Assembly (NCBI GenBank): GCA_018824405.1
Contig: JAHJGO010000009.1
Coordinates: forward strand, 62,001-126,000
Direction of reading: 5' to 3'
DNA from: Gammaproteobacteria bacterium
GTDB taxonomy: Bacteria > Pseudomonadota > Gammaproteobacteria > Burkholderiales > Sulfuricellaceae
Length of the DNA: 64,000 bases
Shown one piece after another: positions 52,848 to 63,065 of this stretch. Both the position numbers and the translations under genes were made by a program. The notes beneath the pieces are model-generated. The model was given only the letters and a program-made list of their open reading frames with translations. It had not been told where the DNA came from and did not search any database. The first letter of the stretch is position 1; each line of letters begins with the position of its first letter.

Positions 52848-54128
52848 ATGGGCGACAGCCAGCCTCTTTTCATCGACATTTCCCAGCTGCGTATCGGGAT
52901 GCACATCCACCTCGACCTTGGCTGGATGGACCACCCCTTCCCCATGAACAGCTTCACGCTTCGCTCGCAGGAGCAGATTGATACTGTTCGATCTCTGGGT
53001 CTTGAGCGGGTGCGTTTTTCTCCTGACAAAAGCGACCCGGAAGCGCTGCAGCAACACGACACGGCAAGCACGCCTGAACAGCAGCCGGAAGCCGAGGAAG
53101 AATCTCCTGAAATGGCTGCCAGGCGCCTGCGCCGCGACCTTCTTTCGAGCCAGTGGGCCAGCCTGCAAGCTTGCGAACGCCAGTTCTCAGAAGCCAGTCG
53201 CAGCTACAGGCAGGCAATCGAAATAGTGCATTCCCGACCCGCCGTATCGCGTGAGCAGTCGGAAAGCCTGATCAGGGGTTTTCTGGGCGAAATCATGGGA
53301 GAGCATGAAGCCTGTATCCGCCTTCTGTCAGAAAATGCGGGGGAAAAAACCTCTCTCCACTCGATCAACGTGACTGTCATTTCACTCCTGCTTGGCAAAG
53401 CCAGCGGGCTTGGCGAGCAGGATTTGCTGGACGTGGGCATGGGCGCGCTACTGCACGATCTGGGAAAGATAGAACTGCCCGGCCGGCTGCGCTGGAGCGA
53501 TGAGCAATTTACTGCCCTGGAACGTGAAATCTATCAGGAACACGTCGCCCACGGCGTCACACTGGGGGAGAAAATGGGCCTCTCCAAAGGTGCGTTGCTG
53601 GTGATCGGCCAGCATCATGAACTCGCGGATGGCAAGGGCTACCCGCAACGCATCACCGATGCACACATGTTGCCGCCCAGCCGCATCGTGACTCTCGTCA
53701 ATATGTATGACAATCTTTGCAATCCGGGCAACCCGGCGCTGGCGATCACGCCCCATGAAGCGCTGGCACTGATCTTTGCCCAGCGAAAATCCCAGTTCCA
53801 CGCCGCCACCCTGTCGCTGTTCGTACGCATGATGGGGGTTTATCCGCCAGGGTCGGTAGTGCAACTCTCCGACGAGCGCTTTGCCCTGGTGGTTTCTGTC
53901 AACTCCTGCCGCCCTCTCAGGCCCCGCATCGTCATTCATGACGCGAATATCCCCAGAGAAGAAGCCCTGGTCATTGACCTGGAAGACGAACCAAACCTCG
54001 GCATACGCCGCAGCCTCAAACCGCTGCAATTGCCAAAAAATGCTTTTGACTATCTATCTCCCCGCAAACGCATGTGCTACTTCTTCGAACGGGCACGAGA
54101 AATCACCCCGCCCGCTGAAAAGTCATGA
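52848..54128 (+). CDS. HD-GYP c-di-GMP phosphodiesterase
   Basis: This 426-residue protein has an N-terminal DUF3391 domain (about residues 1-110; IDISQLRIGMHIHLDLGWMDHPF) and an HD-GYP domain (about 150-330). Metal and catalytic residues are visible: HSINVTVISLLLG, LLHDLGKIELP (HD), a following EHVAHG, and QHHELADGKGYP, a good match to HHExxDGxGYP. It should degrade c-di-GMP to pGpG and GMP. It lies 77 bases after the ATPase gene and overlaps the next gene by four bases, so the two act as a pair. Confidence 0.92.
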   Translation: MGDSQPLFIDISQLRIGMHIHLDLGWMDHPFPMNSFTLRSQEQIDTVRSLGLERVRFSPDKSDPEALQQHDTASTPEQQPEAEEESPEMAARRLRRDLLSSQWASLQACERQFSEASRSYRQAIEIVHSRPAVSREQSESLIRGFLGEIMGEHEACIRLLSENAGEKTSLHSINVTVISLLLGKASGLGEQDLLDVGMGALLHDLGKIELPGRLRWSDEQFTALEREIYQEHVAHGVTLGEKMGLSKGALLVIGQHHELADGKGYPQRITDAHMLPPSRIVTLVNMYDNLCNPGNPALAITPHEALALIFAQRKSQFHAATLSLFVRMMGVYPPGSVVQLSDERFALVVSVNSCRPLRPRIVIHDANIPREEALVIDLEDEPNLGIRRSLKPLQLPKNAFDYLSPRKRMCYFFERAREITPPAEKS

Positions 54129-56551
54129 AAAACAGTAACTGGCAGCCCCTCATCGAGGGCATGCTCGAAGCAGTGTGGGTTGTGGATCCGATCGAGTTGC
54201 GCATCGTGGCGGTGAACCGCGCCGCAGAAGCCCTGCTCGGCGCAGAGCCAGGAACATTCATCGGCCAGCCGGTGATCGACCTGTCCGCCACTCCAGAAGA
54301 CATGTTTTTCTGGGAGGACGTGGCAGCCGGTCTAACCGACCAGATTTTTTCCGAAACGTTGCTGCGTCGCCGTGATGGCACAACGGTTCAGGTTGAACGT
54401 CGTGTCTCCCTCATCAAGGTCAGCCAGGATGCCTCGGTCTTTGTCTTGGCGGCACGCGACCAGAGCGCGCAGCGAAAGGTGGAAAACGAGCTGGAGAAGC
54501 TCATCGCCGAGCTGCGAGCCACGCTTGAATCCACTGCGGACGGGATTCTGGTAGCCGACCTGGAAGGCAATATCCGGGGCTATAACCAGCATTTCGCCGA
54601 AATGTGGAATTTGCCGCAGGAATTGCTCACCCATCGAAACGATGCCGCCGTCTATACCTGGATGCACCAGTGCGTGCTGGATACCGAGCGCTATGCAGAA
54701 CGCCTTGGCGCCATCACACGTTCCCCGTTGCTGGAGGCAAGCGACGTGCTGATGCTGCGTACCGGACAAGTACTGGAACGCGTTACCCTGCCGCAATTTG
54801 CACGTGGCAGGCCCATCGGACGGGTTTTTTCTTATCGCGACATCACCCGGCGGCTGGCAGATGAAGCCCGTCTGCAGCTTGCGTCAACAGTGTTTGATTC
54901 CAGCCTGGATGCCATTTTTGTCACGGATGCAGCGCACCGGGTCATTGCTGTCAATCCCAGCTGCGAACGCCTGACCGGCTATACCCAGGCAGAACTGCTG
55001 GATCAGCCTTCACGCGCATTTTTTTCCGACCTCAGCGAAGTCGCCTTCGTCGACCAGTTCATGGAACAACTCGTGCGCGCAGGGCACTGGGAAGGCGAGG
55101 TGTGGAATCTGCGCAAGAATGGCAAACCCTATTTGTGCCTGGCTTCGATGGTGCCCGTACTGGACGAGCAGGGCGCGCCCTTGCATTACATCGGTTTTTT
55201 CAAGGATCTGAGCGAAACCCATGCGGCACGCAAAAAAATCGAGGAGCTAGCCTACAACGACGCGCTCACCGGGCTGCCAAACCGTTTGCTGCTGGCCGAA
55301 CGAATCGATCATGCACTCACCCTTTCCGAGCGCAATGGCTACTCCTGTGCAGTGCTGTTCCTCGACCTTGACCATTTCAAGCATATCAACGATTCTCTTG
55401 GCCACCTGTTCGGCGATCGCGTGCTGATCGAAGTTTCGGAACGGATCAAGGGTTGCCTGCGCCATGTCGATACAGCCGCGCGCCTGGGTGGAGACGAATT
55501 TGTCCTGCTGCTCAATCAGGTAGATGTGCGCGGGACTGAAATCACCGCCCGGCGCATTCTTGACGCCCTGGCCCGGCCTTTCACCCTGGACGACATGTCT
55601 TTCACCGTGACCTGCAGCATCGGCATCGCGCTTTACCCGGATGACGGTGTCACCATGGACGATTTGATCAAGAATGCTGACAGCGCCATGCACCACGTCA
55701 AGGAGCGTGGACGCTCGGGCTTCCGCTTTTACCAGCGGCAAATGAACATCGGCCTGCTGTCGCGCATGAAACTGGATCATGCCATGCGCCTGGCCCTGGA
55801 AAACAACGAATTCCGCCTGCACTTCCAGCCCCAGGTGGATCTCGCCAGCGGGAATATCTTCGGCGTGGAGGCACTGATCCGCTGGCATGACCAGGAACTG
55901 GGCAACATCCCTCCTGCACGCTTCATTCCGGTGGCTGAAGAAACCGGCGTTATCGTGTCCATTGGCAACTGGGTTCTCACGGAAGCCGTTCGTCAGTGCG
56001 CTCAATGGCAGGCGCAAGACTGGGCTTTGACGATGGCAGTGAATGTGTCGGCATTGCAGTTCCAGCAGGCAAACTTCGTCGAGGGCGTGGCCGAAGTTCT
56101 GCGCGCCTTTTCCCTGCCACCTGCCATGCTGGAACTGGAACTGACCGAATCCATCCTGCTACGCGACGTGGATGAGGCCCTGGAGCGTCTCGACGCGCTT
56201 GCCGAACTGGGTGTGCAGCTATCGATCGACGACTTTGGCACAGGCTATTCCAGCCTCAGCTATCTCAAGCGTTTCCCAATACATAAACTGAAAATCGACC
56301 GCTCCTTCATCTCGGAACTGCCCGCCAATGATAGCGACACCGCCATTGTGAAAGCCGTGATCAACATGGCCCAGGCGCTCAAACTGCGCGTCATTGCCGA
56401 GGGAGTCGAAACCGAAATGCAACGCCATTTTCTGGTTTCCGCCGGATGTGACGAGTTTCAGGGGTTCCTGTGCAGCCCGGCGCTCTCACGCGAAGAGTTT
56501 AATGAATTCATGGAAAAGGACGAGAAACAACCGCAAACCAAATTGTTTTGA
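54125..56551 (+). CDS. PAS-GGDEF-EAL protein
   Basis: This 808-residue signalling protein has three PAS-type regions (about residues 5-125, 130-250, and 255-375 with FDSSLDAIFVTDAAHRVIAV). A GGDEF domain with intact site follows (RLGGDEFVLLLNQ, about 380-545), then an EAL domain with intact EALIRW, DDFGTGYSSL and KIDRSFI (about 555-800). Both cyclase and phosphodiesterase activities are possible. It has no membrane segment. Its ATG overlaps the HD-GYP gene stop (ATGA). Confidence 0.94.
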   Translation: MKNSNWQPLIEGMLEAVWVVDPIELRIVAVNRAAEALLGAEPGTFIGQPVIDLSATPEDMFFWEDVAAGLTDQIFSETLLRRRDGTTVQVERRVSLIKVSQDASVFVLAARDQSAQRKVENELEKLIAELRATLESTADGILVADLEGNIRGYNQHFAEMWNLPQELLTHRNDAAVYTWMHQCVLDTERYAERLGAITRSPLLEASDVLMLRTGQVLERVTLPQFARGRPIGRVFSYRDITRRLADEARLQLASTVFDSSLDAIFVTDAAHRVIAVNPSCERLTGYTQAELLDQPSRAFFSDLSEVAFVDQFMEQLVRAGHWEGEVWNLRKNGKPYLCLASMVPVLDEQGAPLHYIGFFKDLSETHAARKKIEELAYNDALTGLPNRLLLAERIDHALTLSERNGYSCAVLFLDLDHFKHINDSLGHLFGDRVLIEVSERIKGCLRHVDTAARLGGDEFVLLLNQVDVRGTEITARRILDALARPFTLDDMSFTVTCSIGIALYPDDGVTMDDLIKNADSAMHHVKERGRSGFRFYQRQMNIGLLSRMKLDHAMRLALENNEFRLHFQPQVDLASGNIFGVEALIRWHDQELGNIPPARFIPVAEETGVIVSIGNWVLTEAVRQCAQWQAQDWALTMAVNVSALQFQQANFVEGVAEVLRAFSLPPAMLELELTESILLRDVDEALERLDALAELGVQLSIDDFGTGYSSLSYLKRFPIHKLKIDRSFISELPANDSDTAIVKAVINMAQALKLRVIAEGVETEMQRHFLVSAGCDEFQGFLCSPALSREEFNEFMEKDEKQPQTKLF

Positions 56552-56744
56552 ACCTTGCCTGCACCATAAAGCCAAGACACCCCGGCAGCATACGCAACGA
56601 CCAACCACGCCAGATATAGAGATCACGGGTTGAACAAAACCTTCATTCCCTCGCTTTTTTCGAATATGCTGTTGCGTATTCACGGCCCATTGAGAACGAT
56701 AACCAGAGGCCGTAGCTTTCACCATATTGGACAGAGGGGATCAC

Positions 56745-58379
56745 ATGGTTTTTATGAAAAAAACAAAAATCAGCACCAAGCTGTATCTGCTTGTGGCGTT
56801 TACCTGCGTGGTATTGGCAGGAGTGGGCATCGGGGAATTGTCAGCGCTTTATCATTCGAAAAATGCCTTGCAGCAGGTCTACGAAGAACACCTGCTGGCA
56901 ATCAATCAGCTTAACGAAATCCGCAATCAACAGATGCAGATCCGCATGGAACTGGTCGGCGCCAGGCTGGAAAGCGATGCTTTTGAAGTCATGGCCCACA
57001 CCGACAAGGTGACCTCCCATATTTTCAAAACCGACAACCTGATCAATGGATATAGCGACAAGCAAATGCGGGCAGAAGAGAAACAGCTCTACGACGCCTT
57101 CATCGCTGCACGACTGAATTTCGGCAAAACCGGGGTGTTGCCGATGATAGACCTCCTCCAGGCCCAGCATTACGACCAGGCCGACAAACTGCGCCAGGAG
57201 GCGCTGATTCCCGCCTATGCCAAGGCGTCAGAGGCAATCGATGCCCTGATCGAATACCAGGCAGCACAAGCCAAGAAGACTTACGACAATGTCAGCCAGC
57301 TATCCAAAACCGTGCTGATCGCCACCATCGGCGCCATTGCCATCGGAGTGCTGCTGATAGGCTTCTTCGGCATGTTCATTGCTCGCTCCATCGGCAGAAA
57401 CGTCAACCAGTTGCAGCAAGCCACCAGCCGGCTGGCCGACGGCGAACTTGCGACCCGCGTCCACCTGGCCAATGAAGACGAACTGGGAATCGTTGCCCAG
57501 TCATTCAACAAGATGGCGGAAGAACTGTCCGCCCTGATCAGCCAGACACATAATTCTGCCGATCACGTCAACAAGGCGTGTATCGCCGTTACCGGCATGA
57601 CGGACCGGGTCAGCTCATCATCCCAGATCCAGACAGACCAGGCCGCCATAGCGGCACGATCCATCAGCCAGCTGAACGAAATCGTCAAGGACGTTGCCAC
57701 CAAGGCAGAAGAAGCCGTCGCGGCAGCCGTGGAAGCCAACCAGGTTTCGAATGAGGGCCAGCGCATCGTTGGCAATTCCGTGGCGGGGATTAATGCGGTG
57801 GCCAGAACCATTGCCGACTCTGCCAAAACCATCGAGGTGCTGGGACAACAATCGGAAGAAATCGGCACAATCCTTCAAGTGATTCGTGACATTGCCGAAC
57901 AAACCAACCTCCTGGCACTCAACGCTGCCATCGAGGCGGCGCGTGCCGGAGAACAAGGCCGCGGCTTCGCTGTGGTCGCGGACGAAGTCAGAAAGCTGGC
58001 GGAACGCACTTCGGGAGCCACCACAGAAATTTCAGCCATTATTGCGGCCATTCAGAATGGCACCAAACAGGCTGTGACCGCCATGAAATCGGGGGAAAAA
58101 CAAGTTGGCGAAAGCGTTTCGCTGGCCAACCAGTCAGGTGAATCCCTGGTTCACATCGACCGTAGCGTGAACACCGTCCTGATCATGATCCAGCATATTG
58201 CACAAGCCATGGAAGCCGAAAAATCCACCAGCGAGGAAATTTCACTGCGCATGGAGAAAATCGCACAAACTGCCATGGATAACAATTCCGCCATCTCGGA
58301 AGCTGCGGCGGAATTCCACCAGATGCAGAATCTGGCTGAGCAGTTGCAAAAATCCGTCGGACGCTTCCACCTGGGCTAA
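56745..58379 (+). CDS. Methyl-accepting chemotaxis protein with 4-helix-bundle sensor
   Basis: This 544-residue receptor has an N-terminal transmembrane helix ([20 protein letters not shown]) and a periplasmic four-helix bundle of about 150 residues (4HB_MCP type). A second transmembrane helix ([20 protein letters not shown]), HAMP ([20 protein letters not shown]) and the signalling hairpin with [21 protein letters not shown] complete it. The ligand is unknown. The start chosen is ATG 56745 after AGAGGGG; an in-frame TTG at 56727 is less likely. No sigma-28 promoter is convincing upstream. Confidence 0.93.
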   Translation: MVFMKKTKISTKLYLLVAFTCVVLAGVGIGELSALYHSKNALQQVYEEHLLAINQLNEIRNQQMQIRMELVGARLESDAFEVMAHTDKVTSHIFKTDNLINGYSDKQMRAEEKQLYDAFIAARLNFGKTGVLPMIDLLQAQHYDQADKLRQEALIPAYAKASEAIDALIEYQAAQAKKTYDNVSQLSKTVLIATIGAIAIGVLLIGFFGMFIARSIGRNVNQLQQATSRLADGELATRVHLANEDELGIVAQSFNKMAEELSALISQTHNSADHVNKACIAVTGMTDRVSSSSQIQTDQAAIAARSISQLNEIVKDVATKAEEAVAAAVEANQVSNEGQRIVGNSVAGINAVARTIADSAKTIEVLGQQSEEIGTILQVIRDIAEQTNLLALNAAIEAARAGEQGRGFAVVADEVRKLAERTSGATTEISAIIAAIQNGTKQAVTAMKSGEKQVGESVSLANQSGESLVHIDRSVNTVLIMIQHIAQAMEAEKSTSEEISLRMEKIAQTAMDNNSAISEAAAEFHQMQNLAEQLQKSVGRFHLG

Positions 58380-58390
58380 GGCAAAAGCAG

Positions 58391-58424
58391 GGGCCGAGGC
58401 GGGCATGAAAGACCCGCACGGCCC
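58391..58424. terminator. Strong hairpin between convergent genes
   Basis: GGGCCG and GCGGG on the left pair with CCCGC and CGGCCC on the right, with an A/A mismatch and one bulged G, around a 9-base loop. It lies between the receptor gene stop (58379, plus) and the SpmAB-type gene stop (58448, minus). There is no T-run, so termination is inferred from position and strength only. Confidence 0.5.
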
Positions 58425-58447
58425 TTCACCGGACCAGCCCTGCCCAA

Positions 58448-59677
58448 TCAGGCAAAAAAGAAATACGCCACGCTCACCGCCGCCACAAATCCGCCCAGGT
58501 CCGCCAGCAGACCGCAGCTTACCGCATGGCGCACACGCTGGATGCCGACCGCACCGAAGTACACTGCCAGCACATAGAATGTGGTCTCGGTACTGCCCTG
58601 AATAATCGATGCCAGTCGGCCAGCAAAGGAGTCGGCGCCGTGAGTGTGCATGGTTTCTATCATCATGGCGCGCGAACCGCTGCCGGAGAGCGGCTTCATC
58701 AAGGCCGTGGGCAGGCTGTCGACGAAACGGGTATCTCCACCCAGCCCCCGGACCACCCAGCGCACGCCTTCCATGATTGCCTCCAGCCCGCCGCTGGCAC
58801 GGAATACGCCAATCGCCACCAGCATCGCCACCAGATAGGGAATGATGCCGACCGCAATGTGGAAACCCTCTTTCGCGCCTTCGATAAAGGCCTCGTAAGC
58901 GTTCACTTTCTTTACCACGGCCCCGGCCAGGAAAGCGACCAGCAGCGAAAACAGCAGAAAATTGCTGAGCAAAGCCGACTGCGCCTGCATCGTGGCCGCG
59001 TCAAGCTGCGCGAAGTAGCCCACCAACCCGGCAATGGCCACCGTGATCACGCCGAAATAGCCCAGCACCACGCGGTCGAAAAGATTGATTTTCTGGATCA
59101 GCGCGACCGAAACCAGCCCCACCAGGGTGGAACAATAAGTCGCCAGCAGGATGGGAATGAACACGTCGGTGGGGTCGGCCGCGCCGAGCTGGGCACGGTA
59201 GGTGAAAATGGTCACCGGCAGCAGGGTGACGGAAGAAGCATTGAGCACCAGGAACAGGATCTGCGCATTGCTGGCGGTATCGGGCGTGGGATTGAGGGTT
59301 TGCAGTTCGCGCATGGCTTTCAGGCCCATCGGCGTGGCTGCATTATCCAGCCCCAGCATATTGGCAGCCATGTTCATGGTGATGGACCCGAGTGCTGGGT
59401 GGTTGGGCGGCACGTCGGGCATGAGGCGGCGAAACAGAGGCGCCAGCAGACGCGTCAGCCATTCCAGGAAACCGGCTTTTTCGCCGATTTTCATCACCCC
59501 CAGCCACAGCGTCATCACCCCGGTCAGCCCCAGCGCGATCTCGAAACCCGTCTTTGCCGAGTCAAAAGTCGCTCTCATCATCAGCGGAAAAACATCGGCC
59601 TGGCCCAACACCAGCCACTTGCCCAGCCCGATCAGGAATGCTGCAAGGAAAAAACCGATCCAGATGGCGTTCAGCAT
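58448..59677 (-). CDS. SpmA-SpmB fusion (nucleoside recognition domain) membrane protein
   Basis: This 409-residue membrane protein has two Gate/nucleoside-recognition domains, corresponding to Bacillus SpmA (residues 1-190; LGSITMNMAANMLGLDNAATPMGLKAM) and SpmB (about 220-409; PLSGSGSRAMMIETMHTHG, then IIQGSTETTFYVLAVYFGAVG). Such fusions are widespread in non-sporulating Proteobacteria; their transport role is unknown. At least eight hydrophobic segments are visible. It overlaps the upstream YjdF-like gene by seven bases. Confidence 0.92.
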   Translation of the reverse strand: MLNAIWIGFFLAAFLIGLGKWLVLGQADVFPLMMRATFDSAKTGFEIALGLTGVMTLWLGVMKIGEKAGFLEWLTRLLAPLFRRLMPDVPPNHPALGSITMNMAANMLGLDNAATPMGLKAMRELQTLNPTPDTASNAQILFLVLNASSVTLLPVTIFTYRAQLGAADPTDVFIPILLATYCSTLVGLVSVALIQKINLFDRVVLGYFGVITVAIAGLVGYFAQLDAATMQAQSALLSNFLLFSLLVAFLAGAVVKKVNAYEAFIEGAKEGFHIAVGIIPYLVAMLVAIGVFRASGGLEAIMEGVRWVVRGLGGDTRFVDSLPTALMKPLSGSGSRAMMIETMHTHGADSFAGRLASIIQGSTETTFYVLAVYFGAVGIQRVRHAVSCGLLADLGGFVAAVSVAYFFFA

Positions 59678-60303
59678 TTTTGTTCCAATCCGGCCAGCTG
59701 CCGGTCATGCATGTGCGCAAACATCAACTGCGAGACGATGGCGCCACACAACGCAAGGAACATGTCCCACTGGGTATCCCACACATCGCCCTGGGTGGCG
59801 AGGAAGGCCACCGCTTCGTCGCCGGACGCCAGCGCCACCCACCACTCGAGAAACTCGTAGCAGGCACTGATTGCCAGGCACACAGATGAAACCATGAAAA
59901 ACAGCCATTTTCCAGGCTGCAGCGGCGAACGGCGCAGCAGGATTTCACGTACCACGATGGCAGGAATGAAGCCTTGGGCGACATGCCCAACGCGGTCGTA
60001 ATGATTGCGGGCAAGCTCGAAGGTATCGCGCAGCCAGCTGAACAGCGGCATCTCGGCGTAGGTGTAATGTCCACCCACCATCAGGACCACGGCATGCAGC
60101 GCCAGCAATGCATAAGCCAGTGAAGTCAGGGAAAAAGAACGAAAAGTCAGAATCAGCAGCGGCAGGCCGATCAGCACCGGCGCAACCTCAAGAAACCAGG
60201 TGAACTGGTCTTTCGGATGCCAGCCGGACCAGGCCAGAATAACCAGCACCAGGAAAATCAAGGCGTAGCGGTAATAGCTGGGAGCGATCTGGCCGGAAAA
60301 CAT
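59671..60303 (-). CDS. YjdF-like DUF2238 membrane protein
   Basis: This 210-residue inner-membrane protein has about six transmembrane helices. It carries the family patterns GGHYTYAEMPLFSWLRD, RNHYDRVGHVAQGFIPAIVVRE, and CYEFLEWWVALASGDEAVAFL followed by GDVWDTQWDMFLALCGA. The clusters of conserved His, Asp, Glu and Trp suggest a metal or membrane-enzymatic role, but none is established. It is paired with the SpmAB-type gene. Confidence 0.9.
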   Translation of the reverse strand: MFSGQIAPSYYRYALIFLVLVILAWSGWHPKDQFTWFLEVAPVLIGLPLLILTFRSFSLTSLAYALLALHAVVLMVGGHYTYAEMPLFSWLRDTFELARNHYDRVGHVAQGFIPAIVVREILLRRSPLQPGKWLFFMVSSVCLAISACYEFLEWWVALASGDEAVAFLATQGDVWDTQWDMFLALCGAIVSQLMFAHMHDRQLAGLEQKC

Positions 60304-60427
60304 GGCGGCATATTGGCACGAAAGTACCGCCCGGACAATCCCGCCGGAGATGGCCGCACTTGCGAGTCAATGAACAAAATAATCCTGATTGCCGGAAATT
60401 TCACTTTTACATGGGCAATTTTTTAAT

Positions 60428-60442
60428 CGATAATCATTCTCC
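60428..60442. promoter_or_regulatory. Fur-box-like sequence
   Basis: CGATAATCATTCTCC resembles the 7-1-7 Fur core TGATAATNATTATCA (11 of 14 defined positions). It lies about 30 bases upstream of the heme-sensor gene start. It is a single imperfect match in an AT-rich area, so it is tentative. Confidence 0.3.
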
Positions 60443-60474
60443 ATGAACATTCTCTGCCGAATGGTTGTGTTTCC

Positions 60475-62994
60475 ATGAAGCTCAAAACCAAAATCTGGTT
60501 GCTGCTTGGCGCGCTCATGAGCGTGGTCATGGCAGTCGATCTCACGCTCGGCTATAGAAGGCTGGGTGTCACGCTGCTGGCAGAAGCCGAATACGACGCC
60601 CGAACCGTGTATGGTTTCATGATGGCGACACGCCGTGTCTATCAGCAGCAATTCATCAACAGCGACCTTCCGGTGAACGACAAGACCATCGGCTTTCTGC
60701 CCGCACATTCCTTCTCCCGCATTTCCAGGGACTTTGCCAACTGGAATAAAAACGGGGTCATTTTCAACAATGTAAGCGATATACCGCGCAACCCAACCAA
60801 CCAGGCTGACCGCTTCGAGCTGGAGGACATGGACTGGTTTCGCGCCACCCCCAAGGCAACCGAGCGGATGCGCGAGATTGTCACTGATAAAGGGACCGCC
60901 TACCTGCAATACACCGCCCCGATCCGGATCGAGCCCTTCTGCCTGAAATGTCACGGCGAGCGCGCTGCGGCACCGCCCAGCATCCGTGAAAAATATGACG
61001 CCGCCTACAACTATAAAGTCGGCGACCTGCGCGGTGTGGCGAGCATCCGGATTCCGACGGCCACCATCGACGCCCGCCACATGAAGCTCTGGAGTGCGCG
61101 ATTGATGCAGAGCCTGTTAGGCTACACCATCCTCTTCCTGGCACTGGGCCTGATTCTGGACCGGCTGGTAACGCGCCGCTTGTCTCGTTTGCAGCAGGGC
61201 GCACAACAGATTGCGGCGGGTGAATACGAAGCGCGTGTTGTCGAGAATGGACAGGATGAAATTGCAGGCCTTGCGCGCACCTTCAACCTCATGGCGGAAG
61301 GGGTTCAGGCGCGCGACCGGGCGCTCGGGAAGCTGACCCAGGCCGTGGAACAAAGCCCGGAGAGCATCCTCATCACCGACCTCAATGCCAGCATCGAATA
61401 CGTCAATGAGGCCTTTACACGCAATACCGGCTATTCCCGCGAGGAGGCACTGGGTGCAAATCCGCGCATGCTGCAGTCGGGCAAAACGCCGCCTGAGACT
61501 TTTCAATCCCTGTGGTTCACTCTGGCACAGGGCCTGCCATGGCAGGGAGAGTTCATCAATCTGCGCAAGAATGGCAGCGAATACATCGAGTCTGCCGTCA
61601 TTTCCCCGGTGCGTGCCGCAGACGGGCAAATCACCCACTATCTGGCAGTCAAGAAGGACATTACCGAAATGAAGCAGGCCGAGGCAGAAATCCATCGCCT
61701 GGCCAATTTTGATGCGCTGACCGGACTGCCCAACCGCGCATTGCTGATGGACCGCCTGACGCAGATGATCACAACGGGCCGCCGCTTGCAGCGCCAGGAT
61801 GCACTGCTTCTGCTCAACATAGACCGCTTCAAGAATATCAACGAAGCCCGTGGTCATGCCCTGGGAGATGCCCTGCTCAAGTCACTGGGCGAGCGCCTGA
61901 GAGATTTATTGCGCGAAGGAGATACCCTGGCGAGACTGGCCTCCGACGAATTCGCACTACTGCTACCCAACCTGAACGTTCAACCCGAACATGCAAGCCG
62001 TCACGCCCTGTCGGTGGCTGACAAAATTTGCACAGCCTTGCTCCAGCCCTTCATCATCGGCGATGAAGAAATCACTGTGACTACCGGCATCGGCATTACC
62101 CTGTTTCCGGAGACGCCGGACGAGAAGCCAGAAAATGTCCTGCGCCACGCCGATACTGCGCTGCACCGCGCCAAGGGGAGAGGCGGCAACCAGATTGCCT
62201 TCTTCGAAACCGACATGGGGGAATCGGCGGAACAGCGTTTCCGTGTCGAGCGCGAGCTACGCCGCGCCATTCCCGCCGGCGAGTTGCGGCTATATTTTCA
62301 GCCGCAGGTCGATGCACAAGGGCATCTGGTCGGTGCAGAAGCGCTGCTGCGCTGGCAACATCCCGAGCGTGGCCTGATGCCGCCCGGCATTTTCATTCCG
62401 CTGGCCGAAGAAACAGACCTTATCGTCGATCTGGGCACCTGGGTACTGTCCGAATCCTGCCGCCTGATGGCGCGAGAAGACATGGCCGGCCACCCGATAC
62501 GCCTGTCGGTCAACCTGAGTCCGCGCCACTTCCGTCAGAAGGGGTTCGTGCCCTGGCTGCGAGATCTGCTGTCCGCCACTGGTGCCGACCCGACCCACCT
62601 CACTCTGGAGGTGACAGAAGGGTTGATGATCGACAACATCAACGACGTGGTGGCAAAAATGAACGAGCTCACCGCCCTGGGCATCCATTTCTCGCTGGAC
62701 GATTTCGGCACCGGCTACTCCTCCCTCGCCTACATCAAGCGTCTGCCCATCCACGAACTCAAGATTGACAAAAGTTTCGTTCAGGACGCGCCAAGCGACC
62801 CGAACGATGCCGCGCTGGTGGAAACCATCCTTGCAGTAGCCCAGCTCATGCACCTGAAGGTAGTGGCGGAAGGCGTGGAAACCGAAGAGCAGGCAGCCTT
62901 TCTGAACGCACGTGCAAACGTGATTCATCAGGGCTACCTCTATGGCAGACCTGAACCTGCCGAGATCTGGATGGCGCGCTGGCGGGGCGATTAA
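60475..62994 (+). CDS. Heme-c sensor with PAS, degenerate GGDEF and EAL domains
   Basis: This 839-residue membrane protein has a transmembrane helix near residues 8-25 and a periplasmic DUF3365-type sensor (about 28-205) with a heme-c motif C-L-K-C-H (EPFCLKCHGERAAAPPSI). A second transmembrane helix (SLLGYTILFLALGLILDRLV), HAMP and PAS (about 285-405; ILITDLNASIEYVNEAFTRN) follow. The GGDEF domain has the signature changed to LASDEF, so it is probably not a cyclase. The EAL domain has intact AEALLRW and DDFGTGYSSL. It is likely a redox- or gas-controlled c-di-GMP phosphodiesterase. Confidence 0.92.
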   Translation: MKLKTKIWLLLGALMSVVMAVDLTLGYRRLGVTLLAEAEYDARTVYGFMMATRRVYQQQFINSDLPVNDKTIGFLPAHSFSRISRDFANWNKNGVIFNNVSDIPRNPTNQADRFELEDMDWFRATPKATERMREIVTDKGTAYLQYTAPIRIEPFCLKCHGERAAAPPSIREKYDAAYNYKVGDLRGVASIRIPTATIDARHMKLWSARLMQSLLGYTILFLALGLILDRLVTRRLSRLQQGAQQIAAGEYEARVVENGQDEIAGLARTFNLMAEGVQARDRALGKLTQAVEQSPESILITDLNASIEYVNEAFTRNTGYSREEALGANPRMLQSGKTPPETFQSLWFTLAQGLPWQGEFINLRKNGSEYIESAVISPVRAADGQITHYLAVKKDITEMKQAEAEIHRLANFDALTGLPNRALLMDRLTQMITTGRRLQRQDALLLLNIDRFKNINEARGHALGDALLKSLGERLRDLLREGDTLARLASDEFALLLPNLNVQPEHASRHALSVADKICTALLQPFIIGDEEITVTTGIGITLFPETPDEKPENVLRHADTALHRAKGRGGNQIAFFETDMGESAEQRFRVERELRRAIPAGELRLYFQPQVDAQGHLVGAEALLRWQHPERGLMPPGIFIPLAEETDLIVDLGTWVLSESCRLMAREDMAGHPIRLSVNLSPRHFRQKGFVPWLRDLLSATGADPTHLTLEVTEGLMIDNINDVVAKMNELTALGIHFSLDDFGTGYSSLAYIKRLPIHELKIDKSFVQDAPSDPNDAALVETILAVAQLMHLKVVAEGVETEEQAAFLNARANVIHQGYLYGRPEPAEIWMARWRGD

Positions 62995-63065
62995 GCGCGC
63001 CCGGCATTCAGCCTACCGATACTCCGGGCGAAGCACAGGCGCTGCCCCGCCCGTTACTGAGCCGC

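Noticed and set aside
58526-59860. 444-codon plus-strand open frame opposite the SpmAB-type gene
   Set aside because: Gln/His/Arg-rich translation typical of antisense frames; the minus strand has a full membrane protein.
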